DNA of 64,000 bases, taken from Stigmatella ashevillena (lineage in GTDB: Bacteria; Myxococcota; Myxococcia; Myxococcales; Myxococcaceae). Below, piece after piece: positions 30,218-39,240 of this stretch. Each line of letters opens with the position of its first letter. The first letter of the stretch is position 1. The notes below the pieces were generated by a model. That model was given only the letters and a program-made list of their open reading frames with translations. It did no database searches and had not been told where the DNA came from. Made by a program: the position numbers and the translations under genes. Where the stretch lies: positions 2,552,007 to 2,616,006 of the forward strand of contig NZ_JAQNDM010000002.1 of assembly GCF_028368975.1 (NCBI RefSeq). Direction: 5' to 3'.

Positions 30218-31153
30218 TCAGGGCCGCTCAGCGGCCATCAGCATGTTGTCGCCCAGGTTGAAGGGGACCGACCAACGGTGGGGCACCAACCGCCGAAGCC
30301 CCCCCAACACGGGCGCCGCGGGCTGGAAGCTCGCCGCCAGCTTCCGCAACAAGTAGTCGGCGGAGATGATGTGGGTGTAGGTCTTCACCCCTACGACCCG
30401 GAATCCCACTTCCTCCAGGAGCATCGAGAGCGTGGCGCGGCCGAAGTAGAACAGGTGCATGTCCATCAGCCAGGGCCACCGTCCGCCCAGCAGGCGCGCC
30501 ACGAGGCTGCTCACATCAATGGTGGACAGATAGAGGCGACCTCCGGGGCGCACGAGCTGAAAGGCCATGGCGAGCTCCTCGCGGGGATCGGCGAAGTGCT
30601 CCACCACGTCCCAGAGCGTCACCACGTCGTAGGTGCTGCCCCGCGCCACCAGCTCCCTCAGCGGCCGACCGTGCACGGTGAAGCCGAGCGCCCGAGCATG
30701 CTCGGCGGCCCAGCGGGACAGCTCCAGCCCCTCGGGCCGGAAGCCACCCTCCCGGGCCACGTCCAGGAAGTACCCGCAGTAGGCCCCCACATCGAGCAGG
30801 CTCCTTCCCTGCCCAGGCCCCATCTCCTTCAGGACCCGCCGGAACGTCCGGTACCGGTTGTCCTTCTCGGCGACGTAGAGCGGATCCTCGACGTCTCCGT
30901 AGGCCCGCAGTAGCTGCTCCGCGGAGCGCATGGGCCACTGGAAGAGCATCCCGCACTCCTCACACTCCCAAATCGGAGGGTGGGCGCGGTGGCCGAAAGA
31001 GGTACACCGGTAAGCCGCCGCATCCGCTGCCTCTGGCGTGCCCCGGGCGGGATAGCGCAACCGCAACTGCCGTCCCTTGCACAGGTAGCAAGCGTCAGGG
31101 ACCGGGGCCAGGAAGGGCTCTGTCGAGGAGCGAGAGGTGACACCTTGAGGCAT
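30218..31153 (-). CDS. Class I SAM-dependent methyltransferase with N-terminal Cys-pair domain
   Basis: The 311-aa product has an N-terminal metal-binding region (ACYLCKGRQL and ECEECGMLFQ: two CxxC-type pairs). A Rossmann-like methyltransferase domain follows, with the SAM loop LLDVGAYCGYFLDVA, the acidic strand VEGLELS-type and VVTLWDVVEHFADP as the post-motif. The arrangement matches zinc-ribbon methyltransferases common in polysaccharide clusters, which methylate sugars or other acceptors. It is the upstream neighbour of the GT-C-like gene, 11 bp apart, so one transcript is likely. The ATG at 31153 was chosen over a TTG at 31165; neither has a good ribosome site. The acceptor is unknown. 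Confidence 0.85.
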   Translation of the reverse strand: MPQGVTSRSSTEPFLAPVPDACYLCKGRQLRLRYPARGTPEAADAAAYRCTSFGHRAHPPIWECEECGMLFQWPMRSAEQLLRAYGDVEDPLYVAEKDNRYRTFRRVLKEMGPGQGRSLLDVGAYCGYFLDVAREGGFRPEGLELSRWAAEHARALGFTVHGRPLRELVARGSTYDVVTLWDVVEHFADPREELAMAFQLVRPGGRLYLSTIDVSSLVARLLGGRWPWLMDMHLFYFGRATLSMLLEEVGFRVVGVKTYTHIISADYLLRKLAASFQPAAPVLGGLRRLVPHRWSVPFNLGDNMLMAAERP

Positions 31154-31320
31154 TCGGGCCAGCAACGTAGTCCCAACAAAGCAGGAACCTCAATCTCTCA
31201 GAATGCCGGAGCCTCCTCGGGGGCCTTCCGCCCGCTTGCGCTCCAGACAATGGACCGCGAGCCAGAAATCGGTGTAGCGAAGAGTCTGTTATCCCCAGTT
31301 GCCCGTATATCTCCCGCCAC

Positions 31321-34300
31321 ATGCCTTCCTTGACCGCACCCATGACCTCCTCCAGCCCCGCGTTGACCCTGGGCCTCCCTGGGTTCACTTTCGAGGACCT
31401 TTATCGTCCACGGGGGCTGCGTCGGCTCGCGGAGCGCTTCGATACCTGGCTGGCCGAGCGTGAGCCCGAGCTGCGCCAGGCCTTCGACGCCTACCGCGCC
31501 TCCGGCGGAAAGAGCGTCTCGGGCCCCGCCGAGTCCGAGCTCCTCATCCGCGTCTCCCGCCACGTCGGCGCCTTTCTGGCCCGCCTCTTCAACATCGACA
31601 CGGAGACCGAGGGCCTGGCCCGCCGTCTGACGGGGGAGCTGCCCCTGTTCGACTTCAAGCGCGACTTCATCACCCGCCGGGTCTTCAAGAAGGGTGCCCC
31701 GGACCGCCCGACCCTCGCGGAGTACCCCTCGCTGGATGCCCGGATGCGGCTGCTGCTCCAGTTGGGCTTTCCGGAGACCGTGGCGCAGGGAGACCTGGAG
31801 CGGGGACTGGCCGAGTCCATTCTCACGCTGATGGATCTGGAGCGCGTCTTCTCGAAAGCCCTGCCCACCGCGCGGCAGGCCCACGAACCCGAACTGCGGG
31901 CCCGGTGGGCCTCGCTGCGGGCCGCGCTCGTGTCCACGCCCGAGGGGACAGCCGCCTTCGGCTCCAGCCTCGTCACCCAGGGAGAAGACGCGGCGGAGCT
32001 TCAGGCCGTGCGCGCCCTGCTCTCGCTGGCGGACCGCTGGACGTACGCGCGCGCGCTGCACCCGGAACTCAAAGAGCTGTTTCACCTCTGGCCCACGCAC
32101 CGCATCCCCAAGCCCCTCGTCTTCGACCAGCTCGTCTCGCTGCACCGGCCCGATCCCCAGCTTCCCGAGATCGCCGAGAGCCCCGAGCACCACCTGCGCC
32201 ACCGGGATGGGTTCAAGCTCACCGATCGCCGCGGCACCCAACGCGACGTGATGAACGAGGTGGACTACTGCGTCATCTGCCACGAGCGCGAGAAGGACTC
32301 CTGCTCCAAGGGCTTCAAGGCGAAGGACCCGGTGGCCGAGGGGCACACCTACAAGAAGAACCCGCTGGGCATTCCCCTCACTGGCTGTCCTCTGGACGAG
32401 CGCATCTCCGAGGTCCACGCCCTCAAGCGTGAAGGACTCTCGGTCGGAGCGCTGGCCATGGTGATGCTGGACAACCCCATGTGCCCGGGCACCGGTCACC
32501 GCATCTGCAATGACTGCATGAAGGCATGCATCTTCCAGAAGCAGGAGCCGGTGAACATCCCCCTGGCGGAGACCTCGACCCTCACGGACGTGCTGGAGCT
32601 GCCCTGGGGATTCGAAATCTACGGGCTCCTGTCGCGGTGGAATCCGATCAACGTCCGAAGGCCGTATGCGCTGCCCTACATCGGCCGCAACGCGCTGGTG
32701 GTGGGCCTGGGCCCTGCGGGCTACACGCTGGCGCACTACCTGCTCAACGAGGGCTTCGGCGTCACCGGCGTGGACGGCCTGAAGATCGAGCCCTTCCCCG
32801 ATGAGCTGGTGGGCCGCAACGGCAAGACGCTCCAGCCCATCCGGGACTGGCGGGCCCTCACCCGCGAGTTGGACGAGCGGGTGCTGGAGGGCTTCGGCGG
32901 GGTGTCCGAGTACGGGATCACCGTGCGCTGGGACAAAAACTTCCTCACCCTCATCCACCTGACGCTGGCCCGGCGGGAGAACCTGCACATCTACGGCGGC
33001 GTGCGCTTCGGTGGCACCCTCACCATCGATGATGCCTGGGCGCTGGGCTTCGACCACATCGCCATCGCCGCGGGCGCGGGCCGCCCCACCATCATCGGGA
33101 TGAAGAACAACCTCATCCGAGGCATCCGCAAGGCGAGCGACTTCCTGATGGCGCTGCAACTCACGGGCGCGTTCAAGAAGGACTCGCTGGCCAACCTCCA
33201 GGTGCAGCTGCCGGCCATTGTCATCGGCGGAGGCCTGACGGGCATCGACACGGCCACCGAGCTGATGGCGTACTACCCGGTGCAAGTGCAGCGCATCCTG
33301 GAGCGCCACGAGCAGCTGACCGCGGAGCTGAGCGAGGAGACCGTTCTGGCGCGGCTGGACGCGGAGGAGCGCCTCACCTACCAGACGTTCCTGGAGCACG
33401 GCCGCGCGGTGCGCGCCGAGCGCGAGAAGGCGCTCGCGGAAGGCCGGAGCCCGGACTTCATCCAGTTGGTGCGCGGCTGGGGCGGCGTGAGCCTCGTCTA
33501 CCGCCGCAGCCTCACCGAGTCCCCCGCCTACCGCCTCAACCACGAGGAGGTGGTGAAGGCGCTCGAGGAGGGCATCCGCTTCATCGAGCGGATGAGCCCC
33601 ACGGAGGCCCTGCCGGACGCGAGCGGCGCGGTGCGCGCCATCCGCTTCGAGCGCATGGTGACCCAGGACGGCAAGCTCAAGGGCAGCGGCGAGTTCTTCG
33701 AGCTGCCCGCGAAGACCGTTTGTGTGGCCGCGGGCACCTCGCCCAACGTGACCTACGAGAAGGAGTACCCGGGGACCTTCCTGCTCGACAGCAACAAGGA
33801 ATACTTCCAGGGCTTCGAGCTGGAAGAGGCCGGCACCTCCTTCGCGCTGAAGCCCGTCCCCGCCCGCGAGGACCTGGATGCCCCGGTGGGCTTCTTCACC
33901 TCGTACCAGAAGGCGGGCCGCTTCATCTCGTTCTACGGGGACAATCACCCCACCTACGCGGGCAACGTGGTGAAGGCCATGGCGAGCGCCAAGGATGGCT
34001 ATCCACAGGTGGCCCGCCTCTTCGCTTCGGAGGTCGCGGCGTTGGACTTCTCGGACGAGGTGGCCCAGGGCCAGCGCGAGGCACGGCTCTCCGCCCACTT
34101 CGCGAAGCTGGACGAGGCGCTCAGCGCCACCATCGTGGCCGTCAACCGCCTCACCCCCACCATCGTGGAGGTGGTGGTGAAGGCCCCGTTCGCCGCCAGC
34201 CACTTCGAGCCGGGACAGTTCTACCGGCTCCAGAACTTCGAGCGGCTGGCGCCCGTCGTGGACGGAACGCGGCTGACGATGGAGGGCCTTGCCCTCACCG

Positions 34301-35100
34301 GCGCCTGGGTGGACAAGGAGAAGGGGCTGATGGGGACCATCGTGCTGGAGATGGGCTCCTCCTCGCGCCTGTGCGCCGCGCTGCGGCCCGGCGAGTCCGT
34401 GGTGCTCATGGGGCCGACCGGCACGCCCACGGAGATCGCCCACAACGAGACCGTGGTGCTGGTGGGCGGCGGACTGGGCAACGCGGTGCTCTTCTCCATC
34501 GCCCGCTCGCTGAAGGCCGCGGGCTGCCGCGTCGTCTACTTCGCCGGCTACCGGCAGAAGATCGACAGCTTCAAGCAGAATGAGATCGAAGCGGGGACGG
34601 ACCAGATCATCTGGTCCGTGGATGGTGGAGATCTCATCGAGTCCCGGCGTCCGCAGGACTCCAGCTTCCGGGGCAATGTCGTCCAGGCGATGCTCGCCTA
34701 TGCACAGGGGCAACTGGGCCCCCAGCCCGTCATCTCCTTGAACGAGGTGGACCGCATCATCGCCATCGGCTCGGACCGGATGATGCGCGCGGTCCAGGAG
34801 GCCCGCCACGGCGTGCTCCAGCCCTTCCTCAAGCCCGGCCACGAGGCCATCGGCTCCATCAACTCGCCGATGCAGTGCATGATGAAGGAGATCTGCGCCC
34901 AGTGCCTCCAGAAGCACGTGGATCCCCGCACGGGCAAGGAGACTTGGGTCTTCTCCTGCTACAACCAGGACCAGAACCTGGACCAGGTGGACTTCGTCAA
35001 CCTGAACCAGCGCCTGCGCGGCAACACGGTGATGGAGAAGGTATCGGACGTCTTCCTGGCCCGGCTGCTCCAGAAGGCGCCTCAGCTCAAGCGCGTCTGA
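31321..35100 (+). CDS. Single-chain NfnB-NfnA-like flavo-iron-sulfur oxidoreductase (1259 aa)
   Basis: The chain joins three parts. Residues 1-300 are a helical domain without a recognised family. About 310-760 is a GltD/NfnB-like unit: Cys-rich YCVICHEREKDSC (C317, C320, C327), then GCPLDERISEVHALKREG and a second cluster MCPGTGHRICNDCMKAC, the FAD loop GLGPAG at 462-467 and an NAD(P) loop IVIGGGLTGID. About 930-1259 is a PyrK/NfnA-like unit with GQFYRLQNF, LVGGGLGNAV and a likely [2Fe-2S] set C1186, C1192, C1195, C1213. In Nfn complexes these two units are separate proteins that couple NADH, NADPH and ferredoxin by electron bifurcation. Here the fusion may transfer electrons between pyridine nucleotides and an unknown partner; bifurcation is not proven. 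Confidence 0.8.
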   Translation: MPSLTAPMTSSSPALTLGLPGFTFEDLYRPRGLRRLAERFDTWLAEREPELRQAFDAYRASGGKSVSGPAESELLIRVSRHVGAFLARLFNIDTETEGLARRLTGELPLFDFKRDFITRRVFKKGAPDRPTLAEYPSLDARMRLLLQLGFPETVAQGDLERGLAESILTLMDLERVFSKALPTARQAHEPELRARWASLRAALVSTPEGTAAFGSSLVTQGEDAAELQAVRALLSLADRWTYARALHPELKELFHLWPTHRIPKPLVFDQLVSLHRPDPQLPEIAESPEHHLRHRDGFKLTDRRGTQRDVMNEVDYCVICHEREKDSCSKGFKAKDPVAEGHTYKKNPLGIPLTGCPLDERISEVHALKREGLSVGALAMVMLDNPMCPGTGHRICNDCMKACIFQKQEPVNIPLAETSTLTDVLELPWGFEIYGLLSRWNPINVRRPYALPYIGRNALVVGLGPAGYTLAHYLLNEGFGVTGVDGLKIEPFPDELVGRNGKTLQPIRDWRALTRELDERVLEGFGGVSEYGITVRWDKNFLTLIHLTLARRENLHIYGGVRFGGTLTIDDAWALGFDHIAIAAGAGRPTIIGMKNNLIRGIRKASDFLMALQLTGAFKKDSLANLQVQLPAIVIGGGLTGIDTATELMAYYPVQVQRILERHEQLTAELSEETVLARLDAEERLTYQTFLEHGRAVRAEREKALAEGRSPDFIQLVRGWGGVSLVYRRSLTESPAYRLNHEEVVKALEEGIRFIERMSPTEALPDASGAVRAIRFERMVTQDGKLKGSGEFFELPAKTVCVAAGTSPNVTYEKEYPGTFLLDSNKEYFQGFELEEAGTSFALKPVPAREDLDAPVGFFTSYQKAGRFISFYGDNHPTYAGNVVKAMASAKDGYPQVARLFASEVAALDFSDEVAQGQREARLSAHFAKLDEALSATIVAVNRLTPTIVEVVVKAPFAASHFEPGQFYRLQNFERLAPVVDGTRLTMEGLALTGAWVDKEKGLMGTIVLEMGSSSRLCAALRPGESVVLMGPTGTPTEIAHNETVVLVGGGLGNAVLFSIARSLKAAGCRVVYFAGYRQKIDSFKQNEIEAGTDQIIWSVDGGDLIESRRPQDSSFRGNVVQAMLAYAQGQLGPQPVISLNEVDRIIAIGSDRMMRAVQEARHGVLQPFLKPGHEAIGSINSPMQCMMKEICAQCLQKHVDPRTGKETWVFSCYNQDQNLDQVDFVNLNQRLRGNTVMEKVSDVFLARLLQKAPQLKRV

Positions 35101-35110
35101 GGCGGGCGGC

Positions 35111-35797
35111 TCACCGCTTGCCGAAGGTGCTCATCATGTCCTGGTAGTTCTTCGTCAGGTCCGCCTCGCGTGTCAGGACGGCATCCACGTTGGCATCGCC
35201 ATACGTGCGGCGGACCTCAGTGAGCTGCCGGATGGACTCCACGCGCTCGCGCATGGCGTCCAACTGGGGGGCCAGCTCCTTCTGTTGCTCCTGGCTCAGC
35301 TTGGCCTGCATGGCCTCCAGCTTCTTCAGTTCCTCGTCGAACTGGAGCGTCTGCACCATCTGGCGCTGGCCGATGACGGCCGTCACCACGTCGGCCAGCC
35401 CGTTGATGTCCGTTTCGGAGAGCCCGGCCTCCTTGCGCGCCTTCTCTTCCGCCACGGCCTTGCCCTCGATGAACTTCATCGTGGCATTCACCTCGGCCAT
35501 GCTCCCCGCCGTCTCCGGCTTGCCCTTCACCGCGGCCAGCTCCTTCGACAGCGCCGCATAGGCCTCCACCAGCTTGCGCTGGTAGCCCACATAGGCATTG
35601 AGCTTCTCCGGGGTGACCGCATAGCCCCCCGGCGCCCCCTCGGCGCCCCCTGGGGCCTCCACCGGCGCCTGCCCGCCTTGGGGCACGGCAGGCAAGCGGG
35701 GGCCGCCCGTTTCGGAGGGAGGCGCTGGACTCGCCTGTTCTTTCTTGCACGCCGAGCAAGCCAGCGCCGCACACAGCACCCACAACGACCGACGCAT
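35111..35797 (-). CDS. Putative lipoprotein with helical domain
   Basis: The 228-aa product has a lipoprotein signal (MRRSLWVLCAALACSAC, Cys17 as lipid anchor), then a Pro/Gly-rich spacer (about 20-60). An almost entirely helical domain follows, with repeated Lys/Glu/Gln-rich segments such as EELKKLEAMQAKLSQEQQKEL, so a coiled coil is likely. It should sit in the periplasm attached to a membrane. GGGAG lies just before the ATG at 35797. The gene is convergent with the Nfn-like gene, with 10 bp between stops, and divergent from sixA. No domain name can be given; a role in envelope scaffolding is a guess. Confidence 0.75.
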   Translation of the reverse strand: MRRSLWVLCAALACSACKKEQASPAPPSETGGPRLPAVPQGGQAPVEAPGGAEGAPGGYAVTPEKLNAYVGYQRKLVEAYAALSKELAAVKGKPETAGSMAEVNATMKFIEGKAVAEEKARKEAGLSETDINGLADVVTAVIGQRQMVQTLQFDEELKKLEAMQAKLSQEQQKELAPQLDAMRERVESIRQLTEVRRTYGDANVDAVLTREADLTKNYQDMMSTFGKR

Positions 35798-35982
35798 GCC
35801 CACTCCCACTTGGAAACGTGGGGGAAATATAGGCCTCGGAGCCCTGCCAATGGGATTCGATGCTTCCCCGACAACCCACCGGGGTGGGACAGCCTCATTG
35901 AACAATCGCTGCATTACCTTTGACCAACCTGCCCGCGGTCGTGTACGAACCGCGATTCGTTGTCGAGAGCGGTGGAGGGACT

Positions 35983-36477
35983 TTGAGGATTTTCCTGGTA
36001 AGGCACGGCGATGCGGACGCAGAGATCCCCGAGGGACTCGGCGACGAGGCGCGCGCGCTGACCGCAAAGGCCCGCGCCAACACTGCCCTGCACTTCGCGT
36101 CGCTGGCGGAGCGCATGGGCCCCATCTCCCTCATTCTGACGAGCCCGCTGGTCCGAACGGTCCAGACCTCGCAAATCCTCTCGGCCGCGACGAAGCACGA
36201 GGGCCTGCTCCGGGTGCACCGGTGCCTGCTGCCCGACATGCCCGTGGGCGCCGTGGAGCCTGTCCTCGCCGAGCACGCGGACCAGAACCTCGTGCTCGTG
36301 GGGCACCAGCCCTCCATGGGGGCCTTGGCGGCGCACCTGCTGGGCATGCAGTCCTTCCCCAAGCAGGTCAACCCCGGCACGGTCATCGCCCTGGAGCGCT
36401 CCGAGGAAGCAGGCGCCCCGCTGAAGTTCCTGTTCTACGCGGCCCCCGGCCACCCGGTTCTCGACGTCATCCAGTGA
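35983..36477 (+). CDS. sixA: SixA-type phosphohistidine phosphatase
   Basis: This 164-aa histidine phosphatase has the RHG signature at residues 7-9 (H8 is the phospho-acceptor) and a second histidine in VGHQPSMGALAAHLLG. The size matches E. coli SixA (161 aa), which removes phosphate from histidine phosphotransfer proteins. The TTG at 35983, preceded by GGAGGG, gives the family N-terminus MRIFLVRHGDAD; a longer reading from 35920 would add an unusual leader. In E. coli the target is the HPt domain of ArcB; in an organism rich in phosphorelays a similar role is plausible, but the target is unknown. The gene is followed after 25 bp by cyaY. Confidence 0.85.
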   Translation: MRIFLVRHGDADAEIPEGLGDEARALTAKARANTALHFASLAERMGPISLILTSPLVRTVQTSQILSAATKHEGLLRVHRCLLPDMPVGAVEPVLAEHADQNLVLVGHQPSMGALAAHLLGMQSFPKQVNPGTVIALERSEEAGAPLKFLFYAAPGHPVLDVIQ

Positions 36478-36502
36478 GCGGCCCTTCGGCCGGAGCCGTT
36501 CG

Positions 36503-36835
36503 ATGATGGACGAAGCCCGCTACAATCAGCTCGTCGCGGCCGTCTTCAAGCGGATGCTCTCCGCCGCGGATGGCATTGATCCCGATGTCCTCGAGGCGGA
36601 TGTCACCGGGGACATGCTCACCCTCACCGCGTCCTCGCGGGAGAAGTGCATCGTCAACACCCAGCGCGCTGTCCGGCAGATGTGGGTGGCGGGCAAGAGC
36701 CAGGGCATCCACTTCTCTTATGAAGAGGGCACCGGCACCTGGAAGGACGACAAGGGCCGGGGGTTGGAGCTCTTCTCCTTCGTCGCCGAGGTGGTCCGCG
36801 ACATCAGCGGCGCGGACTTCACCTATCCCTCCTGA
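36503..36835 (+). CDS. cyaY: CyaY/frataxin-family iron donor
   Basis: This 110-aa frataxin-like protein has an acidic first helix (MMDEARYNQLVAAVFKRMLSAAD), followed by the beta-sheet strands DMLTLTASSREKCIVNT and RQMWVAGKSQGIHFSY. The ending is ELFSFVAEVVRDISGADF, all matching CyaY. Frataxins bind iron on the acidic ridge and modulate IscS-dependent iron-sulfur cluster assembly in the cytoplasm. The helix here carries fewer acidic residues than the E. coli protein. The upstream neighbour is sixA, 25 bp away, and the stop overlaps the convergent receiver/GGDEF-like gene by 13 bases. No isc gene is in the window. Confidence 0.85.
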   Translation: MMDEARYNQLVAAVFKRMLSAADGIDPDVLEADVTGDMLTLTASSREKCIVNTQRAVRQMWVAGKSQGIHFSYEEGTGTWKDDKGRGLELFSFVAEVVRDISGADFTYPS

Positions 36836-37776
36836 GGCTTGTCCCGGGGCTCCAGCTTGGCCCGTTCGCTGAACTCCACCCGGTCCCCGCCCGCGGCCTG
36901 GGCCTTGCGAAGCGCCTCGCTGGCATCCCTCATCAAGTTGCCGAAGCTGACCTGGGTCTGCCCCCGGGCCGCCGTGGGCTCGAACACGGACAACCCCATG
37001 GACAGGGTCAGGTCCGGCAAGGGCGCCAGCGTCTTCACCCGCTGGCGAAGCCGCTCGGCCACCATCAAGGCGCCGTCCTTCGCCGTATGAGGCATGAAGG
37101 AGACGAACCGGCCCTCGGAAATGGGGACGGTGACGTCGATATCGCGCATCGCCTCGACGAACAGCGCCAGAATCTCCGCGAGCACCGCGGTGCGCCGTGA
37201 GGGGCCGAGCGGGGCCAGGTGCTCGGACAGGCGGTCCATCTCCAGCAACAGCAGGGAGATGGGATAGCGGTAGCGCCGACTGCGCTTCACCTCCATCAGC
37301 AGCAGCCGCTTGAGGAACTCGAAGTCCGGTGAGCTGGCCGCGTCCGTGCGCCGGTTCGGGGCCTCTGCTTCTTCTGGAGCCTCCCCGGGGGGAGTGGCCT
37401 GAACGGCGGCCCGTGCCTCGAAGAGCTGGAACAGCAGCCCCACGCACATCACCACCGTGGTGCGCTTGAGCGGCCCCACCAGGAAGGCGTCCGCGCCCGC
37501 GCCGACTGAGCGCTGCTCGGGGTGCTCCTCCTCCGGCATGTACAGCAGGAGCACCGGAATGTCCGGCGACTCCTCCTTCACCTGGCGGCAGAGCGCTTCC
37601 CCGTCGAGAGAGGCGCTCTGGGAGGCCAGCAGAATCCCGGGTGAGCGCGCGCGGAACTCGCGCAGCGCCTCGCCCGAGGTGCTGACGATGCCCACTTCAT
37701 AGCCCGCGCTCTCCAGGAACTTTCGAAGCGCCGTGGAGACCGGGGGCGAGGGCTCGGCAATGAGTGCGGAGCGCAT
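36823..37776 (-). CDS. Degenerate receiver-GGDEF protein
   Basis: The 317-aa chain has an N-terminal receiver-like fold and a C-terminal GGDEF-like fold (about 140-300). In the receiver the phosphoacceptor position is A51 instead of Asp (LLASQSASLDG) and only one acidic residue (E8) remains at the metal site, so it is unlikely to be phosphorylated in the usual way. In the GGDEF part the catalytic loop is S220-E-G-R-F, so cyclic-di-GMP synthesis is very unlikely, although nucleotide or protein binding is possible. It is the last gene after rpsB-tsf-pyrH-frr, 21 bp downstream of frr, and may be co-expressed with translation genes. The start at 37776 is preferred over 37794. Confidence 0.85.
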   Translation of the reverse strand: MRSALIAEPSPPVSTALRKFLESAGYEVGIVSTSGEALREFRARSPGILLASQSASLDGEALCRQVKEESPDIPVLLLYMPEEEHPEQRSVGAGADAFLVGPLKRTTVVMCVGLLFQLFEARAAVQATPPGEAPEEAEAPNRRTDAASSPDFEFLKRLLLMEVKRSRRYRYPISLLLLEMDRLSEHLAPLGPSRRTAVLAEILALFVEAMRDIDVTVPISEGRFVSFMPHTAKDGALMVAERLRQRVKTLAPLPDLTLSMGLSVFEPTAARGQTQVSFGNLMRDASEALRKAQAAGGDRVEFSERAKLEPRDKPQEG

Positions 37777-37797
37777 GGGGCCATTAAGCCCCATTTT

Positions 37798-38358
37798 TCA
37801 GACGGACATGACCTCCTTTTCCTTGGCCGCGATGATTTCGTCGACCTTGGTCACGCCCGCGTCGGTCTCTTTCTGGACCTTCTCCGACGTCCGCTTGTTC
37901 TCGTCCTCGGTGAGGGTCTTCGCCTTCAGCTTCTCCTTGAGCACCTCGTTGGCGTCCCGGCGGATGTTGCGGATGGCGACCTTGTGCTCTTCACCCTTGG
38001 ACTTCACCTGCTTGGCGATGTCCTTGCGGCGCTCTTCGGTGAGCGGAGGGAACGGGAGGCGAATCATCTCCCCATCATTCATGGGGTTGATGCCCAGGTT
38101 GGCCTCCCGGATGGCCTTCTCGATGTCCTTGAGGACGCTCTTGTCAAAAGGCTTGATGGTGATGAGGCGAGGCTCCGGGGCATTCACGTTGGCCACGCCC
38201 GCCAGAGGCGTCGGCGTGCCATAGTAATCCACCCGGATGCCGTCCAGGATGGCGGTGCTGGCCCGCCCGGTGCGCACCTTGGACAGTTCGCGCTTGAGGT
38301 CATCGAGCGTCTTGTCGATCCGGCCCTTCAACTCCTTCAGCACGTCTTCATTCGCCAT
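37798..38358 (-). CDS. frr: Ribosome recycling factor
   Basis: This 186-aa protein splits the post-termination ribosome together with EF-G. The sequence is typical: LKELKGRIDKTLDDLKRELSKVRTGRAS near the start, YYGTPTPLAGVANVN in the middle and NKRTSEKVQKETDAGVTKVD near the end. It follows pyrH by 24 bp and precedes the degenerate receiver/GGDEF gene by 21 bp. Gene order rpsB-tsf-pyrH-frr is the conserved bacterial arrangement, so its identity is doubly supported. No unusual feature was seen. Confidence 0.98.
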   Translation of the reverse strand: MANEDVLKELKGRIDKTLDDLKRELSKVRTGRASTAILDGIRVDYYGTPTPLAGVANVNAPEPRLITIKPFDKSVLKDIEKAIREANLGINPMNDGEMIRLPFPPLTEERRKDIAKQVKSKGEEHKVAIRNIRRDANEVLKEKLKAKTLTEDENKRTSEKVQKETDAGVTKVDEIIAAKEKEVMSV

Positions 38359-38382
38359 TGTGAGCTCCCAGGTAAGAAGAGA

Positions 38383-39132
38383 TCAGGCCCAGACTGTCTC
38401 GGAGGCCCCCACCACGGTTCCGATATCGCCGTTGCCCAGCACCGCACGGCCGATGTTGCCACGCACCGTGAGATCGAACACCAGGATGGGCAGCTTGTTG
38501 TCCCGGCACAGGGAGATGGCCGTGGAATCCATCACGTTCAGGTCCTGCTTGAGCACATCCAAATACGTGAGGGACCGGTAGCGCCGCGCCTCGGGGACCT
38601 TTTTCGGGTCCGCGTTGTACACGCCATCCACCTTGGTCGCCTTGAGGATGACCTCGGCGTTGATTTCCATGGCGCGCAGGGAGGCGGCCGTGTCGGTGGT
38701 GAAGTACGGGTTGCCCGTGCCCGCGGCGAAGATGACCACGCGCCCCTTCTCCAGGTGGCGCACGGCGCGGCGGCGGATGTAGGGCTCGGCGATCTGCTCC
38801 ATCTTGATGGCCGACAACACGCGCGTGTGGACCCCCTGCTTCTCCAGCGAGTCCTGCATCGCCATGGAGTTGATGCAGGTGGCGAGCATGCCCATGTAGT
38901 CGGCGCTCGCCCGGTCCATGCCCTCGGTGGCCCCGGCCACCCCCCGGAAGATGTTGCCGCCACCGATGACGAGGGCCACCTCCACGGACGCCTCGGTCAG
39001 CTCCTTCACCTCAGAGGCAATGCGCGAGAGCGTGGGCGGGTGGATGCCATACTTCCCATCCCCCATCAGGGCTTCGCCCGAGAGCTTGAGAAGAATGCGC
39101 TTGTAGCGGCCAGAACGGGTCGGGTCGGACAT
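38383..39132 (-). CDS. pyrH: Uridylate kinase
   Basis: This 249-aa UMP kinase catalyses ATP + UMP to ADP + UDP, the first dedicated step to UTP. It has the amino-acid kinase fold with [15 protein letters not shown] at the start, IGGGNIFRG for phosphate binding and a [13 protein letters not shown] segment. The ATG at 39132 gives the family N-terminus; an in-frame reading up to 39306 runs through the terminator-like hairpin and is rejected. It is separated from tsf by 185 bp with a hairpin, so part of its transcription may come from an internal promoter. Bacterial UMP kinases are feedback-regulated by UTP and GTP; nothing here alters that. Confidence 0.97.
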   Translation of the reverse strand: MSDPTRSGRYKRILLKLSGEALMGDGKYGIHPPTLSRIASEVKELTEASVEVALVIGGGNIFRGVAGATEGMDRASADYMGMLATCINSMAMQDSLEKQGVHTRVLSAIKMEQIAEPYIRRRAVRHLEKGRVVIFAAGTGNPYFTTDTAASLRAMEINAEVILKATKVDGVYNADPKKVPEARRYRSLTYLDVLKQDLNVMDSTAISLCRDNKLPILVFDLTVRGNIGRAVLGNGDIGTVVGASETVWA

Positions 39133-39240
39133 GTGGCCCCGCTTGTATCCCCCACCCTGGCCACGATCAACGTTCGAGTCGAAGGGGCCCCTGGGACCGT
39201 CGCCTGCGAACCCTTTGGCCCGCCGTCCCGCCAAACCGTG

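Noticed and set aside
31198-34917. A 1239-codon antisense frame across the Nfn-like gene
   Set aside because: It is low in structure, His/Glu/Val-rich and has no motif, so it is a codon-bias artefact. The plus-strand gene has clear FAD, NAD(P) and Cys signatures.
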